Assembly: GCA_032622095.1 (NCBI GenBank)
Contig: CP136062.1
Span: 53,418,849-53,482,848 of the forward strand
Direction of reading: 5' to 3'
Source of the DNA: Siphonodentalium dalli
Lineage: Eukaryota > Mollusca > Scaphopoda > Gadilida > Siphonodentaliidae
DNA: 64,000 nucleotides
Within the stretch, counting starts at the first letter, position 1; every line of letters starts with the position of its first letter. The translations under genes and the position numbers were made by a program. Below the pieces are notes generated by a model. It was not told the origin of the DNA, made no database searches, and was given only the letters and a program-made list of their open reading frames with translations. Shown piece by piece: positions 1-12,470 of the stretch.

Positions 1-995
1 ATTCCAAGCTACGGGTTGGGAAGCAAATGAAATTACGCGACATTGCGAGTTCGGCCTGCATGGTTGAAAGGGGCGGGATGCAGCTGGGAACTCCACGGAG
101 CCCTCTAGCCACGTTGCTGATGACTAATCAACTGTATATTGAACGATATCTAGGCACTGTTCATGCGATTGTATGCTATTTCAAAGAAAACTAACACAGG
201 TTATACATTTGTGCACTTACCATTTGTTAACTTTTGGGGGTGATACTTAAAGGTTTGTGTAAGGTCAGCGTAGTGGGGTGTTGGGAATCGTGCATACATG
301 ATGGGACTAATGATAATTTGCCGACCACTGGGGATGGCCGGATCATGTCATGTTAGATAACTGGAAATGTTAAGATACCATACAGTTTGAAACATCTAAC
401 CCGAAGGAGGTGGGTGTGCTAAATTAAATTGTCATACTTCTCTGAGCCACGTCTAGCCACATCCCTGTTTATAAACTATACGTCAAAGGATGATACTTAG
501 AATTCAAGCTAGTAAGTTTCTTTCATATAATAATTGGGTATTCTAGAAACTCCATACGATTATACACTTATATTATTACGTATTCTACACCAGACAACAA
601 TGAGAAGGAATCAACCAATTTATGCAAACTTCTTGTGTGCCTTCGACTTCTGAATGAGGCAGTTTTACCCCATAATATTCGAAAAATCACATTTTATAAA
701 GAGCGGTTTTACTTCATTGCCAACCAACGATGAAAATTGATGAACATTTTCGAAAATAAGCTATTTATGCTCATTCTAATCACATTATTTTGATGTTTCG
801 TGTGATGCTGTATCTGTGATGCATAATTATATATAGCGACCATCGTTGATTGCCATTATTGCTCATGTTTTATATGCCTGATAAATGTCTTATGGAATGT
901 TAACTTATTTGATGTCGAATTGAATGGGGTATCTTCAAATCAACAAAGAAAAAAATCAACAGATAAAATTGGATATAAATATATAGCTCACATTA
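1..995. other. Non-coding AT-rich sequence
   Basis: I see no open frame of coding quality on either strand and no repeat unit that I could define. The stretch has the same base composition as the surrounding repeat-rich sequence. Confidence 0.5.
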
Positions 996-1150
996 TAGTC
1001 AGGAGGCAAGCACCTCCAAATTTATTTTTGCTAAACATTTTTAGTACCATATGCCAACATATCCTTGGTGGTAGAGTTTGGTCCGCTGATTAAAAAAAAC
1101 ATTGTTGGCAATTTTCTAATCCCATGTTAGAGGTCAAATGTCAAGGTCAT
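996..1150 (+). repeat. Dispersed repeat, copy 1 (partner 26227-26386)
   Basis: This stretch matches 26227-26386 in reverse complement. Shared landmarks are the GTCAGGAGGCA start, the TTTTTGCTAAACATTTTTAGTACCATA block, the TTGTTGGCAATTTTCTA block and the closing GACCTTGACC-like end. The two copies are clearly diverged. No coding content is seen, so it is probably an old non-autonomous mobile element. Confidence 0.6.
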
Positions 1151-1479
1151 ATGTATAGGCGCCTTTCTGTCCTAGCCTGAAGTTTTCAACATATAGCATG
1201 ATATTTTTTTTAGTAAGAGCTATTGAGGAATGATGTATTGTACCAATGACCAGTGAGGCATGGTAATGCTGATGTGTCAATGTTCTTGTGTGGTTTCCTT
1301 AGCAACCGTTGCTATGAAATTGTGTGCGTGCATGAAAATACAAACATTTAGAGCACAACACGGTGAATAATGTGGAGTGTACGGTATGGCCCAACATAGT
1401 AGGCCAATGCTGTTACAATATCAAATTGGCTGCAATTTGGCACTAAATGCCAATAGTGGGAGTCAATTAGGGGTTGAAT

Positions 1480-1822
1480 CGTGACTTTAGTGACTAAAGC
1501 ATGAAACTTTAAAGATAAGTTGCTTATTCATAGGGAAAACTTTTTGGAGGGGGTGCCCGGGCGGAGTCCTGTGTCGGGATAAAATCAGGTTTCCATGGCA
1601 ACGGCATAAAATATTTGGAGAAAAATTGAAAAAGGCCAAACTTAAGAACCAACAAACCATGTGTTTGAAGAAATTGTGTTAACTTATAGTGCCAATAATG
1701 GTTCATCAAGCGGACTCAGTCACTTTGACATATATGGTCAAGGTCAATTGCTAAGGTCAAGGTCATTCGAAAAATGTGATATTTTGGTCTATTTTTTATA
1801 GTTGTTTCATATTTCGCTACCC
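1480..1822 (+). repeat. Diverged direct repeat, copy A
   Basis: Copy A pairs with 2038-2400. Both begin with a GTGACTTTAGTGACTAAAGC-like block, share GGTTTCCATGGCAACGG, TTTGGAGAAAA and GTGTTTGAA, and end with GTCAATTGCTAAGGTCAAGG. The copies lie about 560 bp apart in the same orientation and have many substitutions and indels. Minus-strand open frames here (for example 1524-1709) recur as shadows of the repeat and are not called as genes. Confidence 0.65.
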
Positions 1823-2037
1823 CGGGTGCGTTATTCATAAAAGCAATCGCTACAAAAAGTAGGCCGCAATCAGTGTTTAATTTGTTATATGATGTATTTG
1901 GCATAATACGGTCACTGTCACATGTCACAGCATTCAGTTGATACACAATCACATTTTAAGTACTTTTTATAGTATTTGTGGCAGTACATAAGTCACGATA
2001 CATTACCCTTAAGAGACCATCATACCAAAATAAATAT

Positions 2038-2400
2038 GATTTTGTGACTTTAGTAACTAAAGCATGAACCTGCATCATATGTGTTGCTAAGTTTTAGTGG
2101 AAACATTTTGGAGCTGGTGCCCAAGTGAGGGGTCATGTGTCAGTAAGCAATATGGTTTCCATGGCAACGGAATCAAATACAATGTATTTGGAGAAAAGTT
2201 GAAAAAGTCCACTGTTGGCAATCCGATTAGCCTTGTGTTTGAAAACATTATGTGAACTGATAGTACCATTAATGGTCAATCAAACGCATTAGGCCATAGG
2301 ACATATATGGTCACAGTCAATTGCTAAGGTCAAGGTCATTGGAAATTTGATATACCTTTTATAAACTTTCTCATATTCCACTACCACTAGCGCATGTTCA
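2038..2400 (+). repeat. Diverged direct repeat, copy B
   Basis: This is the second copy of the repeat at 1480-1822, with the same order of landmark blocks. Between the copies (1823-2037) and after this one (2401-3030) I see only unassigned AT-rich sequence, including a C-rich patch near 2806-2815. Confidence 0.65.
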
Positions 2401-3029
2401 AATACCAAAGCAAGCCATGGTATGATGGGATCTGCTACTAAATGACAATGGGGTATAGCAAAACAGCGGCGACATCAGGCAGTGTGCAATATTGTGAATA
2501 TATTGAGTGGCCTATGGCACCATGGATTGAGGGAATATGATGCTTTGAGGCTTAGTATTTGGTGAAAAGGCTGCTGGCGTAATGTGAGGCCGCAGCCGTG
2601 GACTATTTATACAAGCTAGTCAATTAATGACTGTTGAGTCGCTCACACGAAATTCAATGCAAAGACTGAGAAGACTCTGAAGATCACGACAGTTAGTACA
2701 TGTCGATATCAATTAAGAACAAGTAGTTCTAAACAGGGACGTCTTTAGAGGGTATCCATTGAGCAGTGGGGTGTCAACCTTGAAACTTTCAATTGCACGG
2801 CCGACCCCCCCCCAACATAGTCCACATGAGGTCCCCTCCAACTGAAACAAACACACTCCCAAGTTTGTAAAATTCCCTTTCTTATCCCCCTTACATTGGA
2901 AGTGATGCCTCCAACCTGACATGCCCCCTTCCTTTTTTAATGGCCGACCCCATTCAAACATATTTGATTCCCAACTATTCATGGACCCTACACACCAAAG
3001 CGACATTGTTTGACTGGTCGGACCCATTA

Positions 3030-3640
3030 TAAAAAATCTAACCCAAGGACCTTCCAAACTATATATAGGCTAAAAAGGACTGATGGCTCTTTAAGATTAA
3101 CCATTGAGGAAACTAGTTATGTCCCAGGCTCCGCCAGTATTGGATACCCAATTTGAACAAATAACCCCAAGACCTCCTTACCAAATATAAGCAGAATAGG
3201 CCTGATGGTTCTTGAGGTGTTATATGAATTACTATAGAGGGAACGAGTTATGTCCCTGGGTCTACCCTTATTTGACCTGGTGACCCCATTTTAACAAATC
3301 TGAATCACTGTCACACAATGACTCTCCATACCAAATATAAGCTGAATATAGGTCGATGGTTCTTGATAAGAAGACATTTTAACAATTATTATAGATAGAA
3401 AAATGTTTTCCTGGCTCCGCCCTTGTTGTATTCCTGTCACTCAATGACCATCCATACCAAATATAAGCTAGATAGCCCCGATGGTTCTTGAGATGTTTTA
3501 AGAATTAATATGGACGGAAAAAGTTTGAACCCTTTTTGACCCGGCGACCCAATTTGAACAAATCAGAAACCCAGTCACCTGGGGACCATCCACAATATAT
3601 ATAACTCAATTCTGACTTGATATTCTTGAGAAGATATTGA
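3030..3640 (+). repeat. Degenerate tandem repeat, about 120-160 bp units
   Basis: The phrase ATACCAAATATAAGC followed by GATGGTTCTTGAG recurs near 3180, 3335 and 3456, with weaker copies near 3055 and 3595. Each is preceded by a variant of CCCAATTTGAACAAAT and CACTCAATGACC. The units differ in length and sequence, so the array is old. No protein is supported. It could be an expanded UTR of a LINE family. Confidence 0.6.
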
Positions 3641-4439
3641 CGGGTGTGTAGTGGCGACTATTGCTACACTGGATACTTTGTCTCACGTGAGCTAAAAGCC
3701 ACCACCCTCATCTAGTTTCTCATATGTAACGGCCCGATAACAGAGGAATTTATTTTTAATGGAATGACTGTCAGATTCACACTTGAGAGCAAAATTTATA
3801 TCTCTGAATATACCAATATTTATAATTTAGATTGAAACTAGTTAGTTATAATACACCATGCAACATGGCTTTCACACACAGCAGATTTAATTCCAATTAT
3901 AACTGCAATGCATTGTTTTGTTAACACTGGAGAATCATTGACATTGGAATATCATATGATGAAAACTGCTGGTTCTAGGGTGTGAGAAGGGATTTAGTTT
4001 TGCAAAGAGTAAAATCAAAGATGGCTGCCGGCAGCCATAATTTTGATCGAAAATCGTTCAAATTAGACAGCTCTCATCTACACCCGGTGTACGTGCCAAA
4101 CCATGCAGACTGAATGGGAAAGTCATTTTCGCGTATTATGATATGGGAATATGTTTGTTTCTCATCGTAAAACAGACAACGTATGTATACGTCCACACGA
4201 AGCAGGAGTATTTACCCACCCACCGTCAGTTCTCCCAGATCAAACCATTTAATAATTTTTTGATTTTTCTCACTCAAATTGTCGAGAACATCCATCCACT
4301 AGTATAGTTCCTGGCCTTCCAGGCTGCAAAAAACAAATGCCGGTATATAGCTGAATCTGTCAATGAAGCATAGGGTTGAACAGAATTTAAAAAATCAGTG
4401 TCATTACGCCCCCGGTGTATTATATCCTACAGTTTCTTG
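3641..4439. other. Non-coding, nothing recognised
   Basis: No coding-quality frame is present. A short ATGGCTGCCGGCAGCC patch at about 4020-4036 resembles the ATGGC-rich patches near 50.1-50.5 kb, but it is a single occurrence here. Confidence 0.4.
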
Positions 4440-4668
4440 GTAAGCTATATGCGCATGTGGGTTTTATTTATAGAATTGGGCTTTTTGGGACGGATTAAAA
4501 TTAGAACAGCGACCCAGAGGCCGAGTCCGGTAAAAGGTGTAGTTGGGAATTTCAATTTCGTTTATTGTCGTTTATTATTATTTCATGCATCGGGCGTCTC
4601 TCGAGACATGCTTGATTGACCCATGGTCTGTTATTCGGATGCCAAGAAGTGCAAGGCGATTAATTCTA
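4440..4668 (+). repeat. Dispersed repeat (reverse-complement partner near 31598-31765)
   Basis: The reverse complement of 31598-31765 matches this stretch: ATAGAATTGGG, GGACGGATTAAAA, CGACC...CCG, GGTAAAAGGTGTAGTTG, TTATTCGGATGCCAAGAAG and GCAAGGCGATTAATTCTA occur in the same order. This copy carries about 50 extra bases near 4570-4620. The small open frame 4398-4619 lies inside the repeat, and I do not call it a gene. Confidence 0.65.
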
Positions 4669-5099
4669 ACGTGAATTCGTGCGTTAACTAACCATTAGCG
4701 CGCTACGTGTTATTTGTTTCTATTGTTTTTTAACATGTTTTGTTGCATTGTTATTTGAACATCCTTCGTTTATATTCACGTGACATAAATCGGAATGCTA
4801 TCTACTATTATACTGCACGGGGATTTGACGACTGTATAAGAAATTTAATTCGAACATGAATCATACGAGGTGTTTGTTTATATCGGTGTTTAACATGTTA
4901 TTTAATATCGTTTAGTGAACTTTTTCATTTAGTTATACGTGACAAATATCGGCATATTATATTCTAAATGAATTGGGATGGTAATTATTAAATATTAAAT
5001 AGAACAGCTATTCCACCAAAGTTTATCGTGATATCGATAGCATATCCCTGTCGAAAGGTCTATACTTAAATTAGGGATTGGGTGTCCCCTGAGACAGTG

Positions 5100-5865
5100 A
5101 ACATTAGCCTTTTTCGTTTGCCGCCTTCTTTTTGAAAAGTTCAATAGGATTTCGCGAACAACCCCATCTATAAAAAGGTGTATTGCCTTATATAATACAT
5201 TTTCCCACACCATGCATCAGCTAATATGGAAAGCATATAATTTCAGTTCGTGACGTGTTTAAGACTTCAAATGGGATAGTGGGGTCCTCAAATCAGAACA
5301 TTCTCCTTTCGTATTTGCCAGCCGCTTTTTGTAAAAATGCCCCAGGATTTCGGGGGAAAAACCCAACCATACCAATTGTATGTTTCCCAATAGCATTACC
5401 TTTCATTCACACAGCCAGCTAATTTGAGAATATATAACTTCAGTTTATGGTGCGTCCGAAATATTAAATGGGTTAGAATGTCCTCCAATAACAGTGAGAA
5501 TTCGCCTTTCTCGTTCACCAGCCGCATTTTGTGAAGTATCCCAGACCTTCGGATCATCCTTTCAGTTCGTAGTGTGTAGACTTCAAATGGGATAGGAGCC
5601 TCAAAACAAAGAAACTTAACATTTCGTATTTTCCAGCTGCCTTTTGTAAAGTGCCCTAGTTTTCTGGAACCACCCATACCAATTCTATATAATCCATGAC
5701 AACACTAACTTTCGTTCACTCATTTAATATTGGGAGCATATACCTTTCAGTTTGTGGTGTATTTAAGACTTTAAATGGGGTAGGCGGCCGTAACAAAAAC
5801 AAAGGAAATTCAACTTTCTTATTTGCCAGCCGCCCTTTTTAAACTGCCCTATATGATATTATTAC
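5100..5865 (+). repeat. Degenerate tandem repeat, about 197 bp unit
   Basis: The landmark GCCAGCCGC...TTTTGTAAA recurs at about 5120, 5318, 5517, 5632 and 5826, giving spacings of 198, 199, 115 and 194 bp. One unit therefore lacks about 80 bp. Each unit also carries ATAATTTCAGTT(C/T)GTG, AAGACTTCAAATGGG and CCATACCAATT blocks. The copies are well diverged, and the short minus-strand frames across them look like repeat shadows. Confidence 0.7.
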
Positions 5866-6620
5866 ATTTTATACTTGACAAATATAATCTGAAAAATGAC
5901 ACGAGTTAATTAAAAGGGATGGGAGCGCAAGTTATTCAACTTAGAGTATTGCTCCTCTCCCTTAACAATATTTAAACGCATAATAATATTTATATATTGT
6001 ATTATGTTTGGTCTCAAAGTTTGCTTAGTTGGAATGTAGTACCTAAAAAGGGGATCGAGATCCAGGGTGAGGTCTGGAGTTGTGAGTGGACATATATCAC
6101 GGAAGGGATGTAGGTCCTATGGCGAGATGAGCCGAGACTTTTGATAACTATATGGGCGAATACATAGGCGAAGATATAGGCTTAATGGGATTTTGAAAGT
6201 TTTACGTCAATGAGATCTACCTGCGTGCTGCTAAACAATTTATCATTTAGAGTATTGAATACGTTGCTTTGACCGACGAGGATATCTTCAAACCTATCAA
6301 CAAAACATTCTATTTAGCCATTTCTTCAAATAATTGGCACTGGAAGAAAAATTGCAAAGCGTCGTCAATATAAAACCCGCATTGACAGTGAAAATATAGT
6401 TTCCAAGTTTATCAAAATTTAACATATCTATTGTGACCCACTATATAAATGAAGAATCGTATGCACAGCGGGTTATATGAAATATGTTGAGCGCATGTGC
6501 ACTGCCTCTAAACAATGTCACAATAATCATGTTGAAACAGCCGCTTGGTTGTCTGATAAACAAATCCAAATACAAGTTCGCAACCAGTATACACATACGG
6601 AAGAAGTAGAGACAATTGTA
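5866..6620. other. Non-coding, nothing recognised
   Basis: AT-rich sequence without a convincing open frame or definable repeat. Confidence 0.4.
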
Positions 6621-6624
6621 TAAA

Positions 6625-6969
6625 TGTTGGCCAAGTATCAACAATGTGTCTATTGAACAGCCTCTATAAGATATCTCCACACAACTTTAAAAGATAACAT
6701 CAATTTCCTCAGTAGTTCTGAACATGAATAGATATAATTTAAACATTATTACATGAAGCACAATTCCGTGGAGTTGGTATGTAGATGGTATTTAAGAACG
6801 CACAATTTCAAAATTTGGTCCAATGATTTTTCACAGAGCTTTGCTGATTGTTCAACTTATACAATAATTCTCCGTTAACAAGTATCAACAATGTGTCTAC
6901 TGAACAGCCTCCATCAGATATCTGAACACCACTTTGAAAAATAACGCCCATTTGCTCAGTAGTTCTGAG
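6625..6969 (+). repeat. Pair of ~95 bp direct repeats
   Basis: Copies at about 6625-6729 and 6877-6969 share AGTATCAACAATGTGTCTA, TGAACAGCCTC, AGATATCT and CTCAGTAGTTCTGA. They are spaced about 250 bp apart and are roughly 80 percent alike by eye. Confidence 0.6.
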
Positions 6970-7316
6970 CTTCTCGTAAATATGTTCAAGTATGAACACA
7001 GCCAGGAGGTCGATAACTTACACATACTCGAGCCAAAACGTCCGCTATTAAGAAGTCTGAACAAGGAAGTTCATAATACTCTAGTAGCTCATGGTGGTTT
7101 TGTATGCACTTGTATGTCCAGAGCAAAACTCTTCATGAATCCACTAATTGAAGGTACACGAACAATATTTGGTTGGTAACACATTTCCCATTGACGGCGA
7201 AATGGGTCAAATGGCCACGCCCCTTTTTGCGCGAAGTACTACCATCCGTCGTGACTATATCTCCAGAACCGTTGGACATAGGGGGTCGTGTGACCACTCA
7301 AAATGTGCGGAATGGC

Positions 7317-7641
7317 CACATTATGGGGGGTCAATAATACATTTTCATATCCAAAAGTCAATGGTTTTTAAGATAATTGCCAAAAACCAAAAAAAAAAAA
7401 ACATTTGAGGGCCTGAACCCCAATTTTGGGTTCAGCACTTTTATCTCAAAGCTGAGCCCCCAATTAGAATTTTATTTATCTATATCCATCGGTGCCACAT
7501 ATAGGTATAATTTCTGTACCATTATCGGATGGGATTGACCTTCAGGGAGCTTTTGACCATGAAAATCCACATTATGGGGGATCAGTAATACATTTCCATA
7601 TCCAAAAGTCAATGTTTTTTAAGATAATTGCCAAAAACCGA
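7317..7641 (+). repeat. Direct repeat inside the left arm
   Basis: A block running from CCACATTATGGGGG to AATTGCCAAAAACC occurs at 7317-7389 and again at about 7568-7640. The second copy lies just inside the inner end of the arm, so the arm edge was probably partly duplicated. Confidence 0.7.
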
Positions 7642-10470
7642 TTTCAGCATGTAATGCACCACAAGTATACAATACCACAAGGACACTTTTTAAAAGAACT
7701 ATCCACATTCTCTGATCAACTTAAGAGCACAATTGACAACACACAATGGGATTAGCTGGAAATTGCTGCTGAGGATGTGTTGACCCCGACACACAACATG
7801 AGCTCTTCCCGACTGAACATGCCTTGGAAACTGGTGTGCTTTACCAAAAATCAGGTAACAATTGTGCTCTAATCAACAGAAATGTACAGATTGAACAAAA
7901 CAGGTTTTCAAAATTTGTTATCAACATTTAACAGCCGATCTGATTTAAGTGACCAAGCTATGAAAAATGCTAAACACTTTTACTAAATGGAATGACCAGC
8001 TGTTTGCTTCATGCAGCAGCCACATGTTGCGATCTTAAAATGGGTATTGCATCTGGGCATAGTAAAAACATGTTGTAATCAGATGAGAGATGACCATATA
8101 TACCAGTATATATTTCAGAAGTAATCAATTCTTCCAAAAGGACACCTCATCTCACAAAAAGTTTTAGGAAATGATGGAATCATCACTATTCAATCAATAG
8201 TAGAATGAGCCTTTGTTGGTCCCACATTAGTTTTCATTGGCCATGATAGTTTCAGGTTGGAGCAGATGAGGGTCTATAATTTCACTAACATAATTCTTCA
8301 TAATAGCTAATAGCCCTCATAACTTACCATGTTAAAGATATTTTCATTTTCAATACCACCCCAGGTTAAGTGGTCCTGCTAATTTTATATTTTGCTGATG
8401 GGTACTGCTGGATTGCTATGATCGATGTTTTTAGGTCACGGCGATTCTGTTAAGAAATAGTACCATCATTTTACCTAAAGTTGGTTCTTTTTGCATTGTT
8501 TGGCTAATCCGAGCAATTTGTGCAAAAGTCAGTGTCTGTGTGAAACATTCAAGAACATATATACTTCAAAATATTTAATGTGTACGCTGATGTTTGGTAA
8601 ACAACAGGAATAGTCATCTCAATTATGGCCAGTTTGTAAAAACCAGCACCCATTATTAAAATATTTCACAATATACATGTTTTTTAATGTACACTACACA
8701 TAGTGGCTTATCCTTGATTTGTTCAGATCGCTTTGCTCTACCTGACTATCATACCAAATTTATTAGCATCACCACTAAACTTGGGATGAATACTGCCAAA
8801 TGAATATATTGTGATAAATAGGGTAATGGAAAAATAATGGTTGAGTCTTTTCTAAATATAATTCTAGTAAAACCTACACAATACCGTCTTGGTCTGATAA
8901 GACTCAGAGTCATGTTTATTTAGGAGTATAGACATGAAGTCCACCAGTCTCATGAAAATTAAATGGGCTCTACACTAGTAACATCTGGGCTCCTGGGACC
9001 CATTAATATTGACAAATGCAACACATGTAGTTACTGCATGTACATCACACACATAAGGCGACTGACACACATACACGTACCTGCAGGGTTCACAATATTT
9101 GACATGTAAAGTATATATATATATCTCCTGTGCCTATAACATCAAACCGAACGGTTAACAGTACTTTTACTGACATTTTTGGAGTGGCACATATACATAC
9201 ATAAAAAAATAAAAGTCAATTTAAAGGGACGAAATGAAAAATAAATTTGTGCAACTATAATTGAGATCTATATTGCATTACAACATCCACAAATCTACAA
9301 AATCTACAACATCCACAAATCTACAAAATCTACAATAAACATCTGACTATCATAGTCATTGGTAATGTGATAATTTTTCCTTGATAAGTTGAAACATGAG
9401 TGAGGATTGCATAGCATGCATGGCTACCTGCAGAATGTAGATTTGTATATATTTATATCTGCATATCAACTGATGCTTGTATTTTTCTTCTAACTCACTC
9501 TGAGCTCACAACGCAACAGGATTGCATTCGGAATTTCAAGCCCATAAAGCTAGACACTTTAGAATCAAGCTTGCCAAATAAATTTCCATGAACCTCACAT
9601 GAACTCACTCAGTTGAACACAAGGAACGATTGTCAAGTTGGAAAATATTCTGTATGTATGGAAGCCCTATATTTTTAATGTATGGATTTATCATAACTGG
9701 ACTAAAGCCCTTATAAAATAATCTGAAGGATACTGGATATCACACCAATAATCAATAGACATGTATTTGTTAGTTTTGAACAGGACAATATATTTTAATA
9801 TTACTGCAACTGCATCTTTCTTATGACTTATTTTCTTACAAACTCCCAAATTTGAACCAGAAACAATTTAGGGCAAATATACATCTACGTGTACATATAC
9901 ATATATCAGGATATAAATATAGGCGATCATGCCAGACTAGCCATTATTTGTTCTAAAATAATGTACGTGTTAGGGAAATTGTAGAACCTTTATACAAAAT
10001 GGTGATGCAGCCAATCAAAATTGATGTGGGACTGATAAAGACGCAACCTGCTCGACTACCGAATCATACTGATTGATCAAATTGTAGTAACTCAACATCA
10101 CTAAACCTGCTTGTGAGCTGAGTATAATTCAATTCAACATTAGAATACCATAAAAACACCCTGTTCTCCCATAAGTTTAAAGAAAATAACACATTGAACT
10201 CATTTACATGTATATTGCTGATGTGATACATGTATATGTCATTCCATTTATAACCATTTTGGCAACCATCTCACATCAAAGCCCATGAAATCTAGATAAC
10301 AAAAGATGAACTACATTCAAATTATATCACCAGGTAACCTTTTTGTAGGAGTTTTAGGTTACTGATCAAATACCCTGTAATTGATGATTTCCTCAACATC
10401 TTTGTTATTGGGAAAATGTCTGTTTTTCATTCTACGACCAATATATTCCATCCAAAAACCTTATTTTCAG
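7642..10470. other. Interior of the 7084-10956 element, non-coding
   Basis: No frame of coding quality is seen. A stretch at about 8362-8590 is a diverged relative of 51445-51665: both contain AAGTGGTCCT(A/G)CTAAT, a GTTAA segment and AAACATTC(A/G)A(A/G)AACATAT. An (AT)n tract lies near 9112-9124, and a short duplication of an ACATCCACAAATCTAC block at about 9284-9332. Confidence 0.5.
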
Positions 10471-11165
10471 GGTCAAGAGCTCCCTGAAGGTCAATCCCAT
10501 CCGATAATGGTACAGAAAATATCAGAAATGATACCTATATGTGGCACCGATGGATATAGGTCAATAAAATTCTAATTGGTGGCTCAACTTTGAGATAAAA
10601 GTGCTGAATCCCAAAATTGGGGTTCAGGCCCTCAAAAATGGATTTTGTTTTGGTTTTTGGCAATTATCTTAAAAACCATTGACTTTTGGATATGAAAATG
10701 TATTACTGGCCCCCCATAATGTGGCCATTCCGCACATTTTGAGTGGTCACACGACTCCCTATGTCCAACAGTTCTGGAGATATAGTCACGACGGGTGGTA
10801 GTACTTCGCGCAAAAAGGGGCGTGGCCATTTGACCCATTTCGCCGTCAATGGGAAATGTGTTACCAACCAAATATTGTTTGTGTACCTTCAATTAGTGGA
10901 TTCATGAAGAGTTTTGCTCTGGACATACAAGTGCATACAAAACCACCATGAGCTACTCTAGTATAATATTGAAGCAAAATAATTGTTGCTTGATTTCTTG
11001 AAGCGACATTCAAATTGACGTACGTGATACTTGTGAAAATGGGAGAGTCACTAGTTTCTATTCCCAAACGATTTCGTTAAACAACTGTGATTCAGACTCA
11101 ATGCACTCTTGTGTCGAAGTGCTCCAAACCTAATCATCACGCCGGCTTATTCTCACTTATCCGAC

Positions 11166-11171
11166 AGGGAT
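11166..11171 (+). other. Candidate target-site duplication, left copy
   Basis: AGGGAT abuts the first base of the left inverted arm. The identical hexamer abuts the right arm at 17683-17688. Confidence 0.65.
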
Positions 11172-12160
11172 GGGGACATGACAATCTGCGGGATGGGATG
11201 GGATATGGGACAAAACGACAATCTGCGGGACAGAATTTCAAATTGCGTGGGACGGCCGATATCTCGAGGAATACAGGGCGTAGGGGGCTCATTTTGGTGT
11301 CTAACGAAAGGCACACGTTCGCCCTATCCAAACATATTAACTAACGGTACTAACCAAACACCAGAAGTTGCATTATTTGATCAACAACTGACCTAATATG
11401 GGGTGGAATTTGGGATAGCATGCCAATCTGCGGGACAGGATTTTCAAATTGCGTGGGACGGCCGATAGCTCAAGGAATACAGCGCATAGATGGCTACTTT
11501 TGGTGTCTAACGAAAGGTCCACATTCGCCCTATCCACAAATATTAACCCCGCCACTGACCGGACACCGGAAGTTACATTATCCGGTCGACAACTGACCTA
11601 ACATAAAATGCCACAAACACGAAAAACTGCGTTCGACATTAATGTTTAGAATTTAGATTTCTCGATGAATACACTAGAAAACAACAAGTTTTAGGTATCA
11701 AATAACGCAGTGGAGTACTGTGCATTCGTTTTTAGCTACAATATGGCTGTTTTAGTGCGAATATTGTAATGGCGAACACGCAAACACGCTCCGATCAAAC
11801 AGCTAAAAATAGACTCGATGTTTACAATTACAGGATCGATTTCAGCCAGTATATTCAATATAATGGGGCGTATAGTATATCAAAATGTAGAATTAGACAC
11901 AGAGAATGCATTTTTTTTCCAAATGGGTCCACCAGGCGGTGAAATTGTTGCAGAAATTCGCTCCAAGATATTCTCACTTATTTTTATTTCAGTTGTGACT
12001 AAAAGCCCAGATGCCGGAGCCCAGCGACTAAAAGCCAAGTTACAAAATAGATCAACTGGTTTGAACGAATGAATATGTCAATGGTAAGACTATTCAAAAG
12101 AATATTCAAATCAAATAGTGTTTATAGACTTAAAAACTTATGTGTCCGCCATTCATATGC
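11172..12160 (+). repeat. Left inverted arm of the foldback element
   Basis: This arm is the reverse complement of 16694-17682, with scattered substitutions. It holds a subterminal tandem duplication of about 205 bp: AATCTGCGGGACAG through the ACTGACCTAA block occurs near 11219-11395 and again near 11424-11602. The inner half carries TATTCAATATAATGG, GTCCACCAGGCGGTG and ACTAAAAGCCCAGATGCCGG blocks. Short frames such as 11818-12072 occur on both arms as mirror copies, and I do not treat them as genes. Confidence 0.8.
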
Positions 12161-12470
12161 GGTGGAGGTTCTCATATTATCTGCCAGTCATACGCGGGGG
12201 AGGTTCTAATATGAACATATTATCTGCCGGTCATACGCAGTGGAGGTTCATATTATCCGCCGGTCATACGCGAGGGAAGTTCTCATATTATCCTCCGGCA
12301 TACGCGGGGGAGGTTCTGATATGAACATATTATCTGCCGGTCATACGCGGTGGAGGTTCATATTATCCACCGGTCATACGCGAGGGAGGTTCTCATATTA
12401 TCCTCTGGTCATACGTTGGGGAGGTTCTCATATGAACATATTATCCGCCGGTCATATCCTCCCTCTGGTG
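12161..12470 (+). repeat. Minisatellite core, short plus-oriented block
   Basis: About eight units of a ~33-43 bp minisatellite, read on the plus strand as GTCATACGCG followed by GGAGGTTCTCATAT. They continue directly from the left arm. The orientation flips at about 12467-12475, where CCGGTCATA... meets ...TGACCGG. Confidence 0.8.

Larger units (their letters stand above)
7084..10956. mobile_element. Non-coding element with ~480 bp inverted arms
   Basis: The left arm (about 7084-7559) and right arm (about 10471-10956) are reverse complements. Both begin GTAGCTCATGGTGGTTTTG when read inward, then run through a CACATTTCCCATTGACGGCG block and end at GGTCAAGAGCTCCC. The four bases TCTA sit directly outside both ends (7080-7083 and 10957-10960) and are a possible target-site duplication. 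The ~2.9 kb interior is AT-rich and holds no transposase-like frame, so the element would be non-autonomous. Open frames in the two arms translate to near-identical peptides only because the arms are copies. Confidence 0.65.

Noticed and set aside
2713-3057. 114-codon minus-strand frame
   Set aside because: Overlaps degenerate repeats, has a Trp/Gly-rich composition from repeat bias and no recognisable domain.
11166-11182. CAGGGATG at the left end considered as a hAT-type terminus
   Set aside because: The right side has AGGGAT in direct, not inverted, orientation, which fits a target duplication and not part of the terminal inverted repeat.
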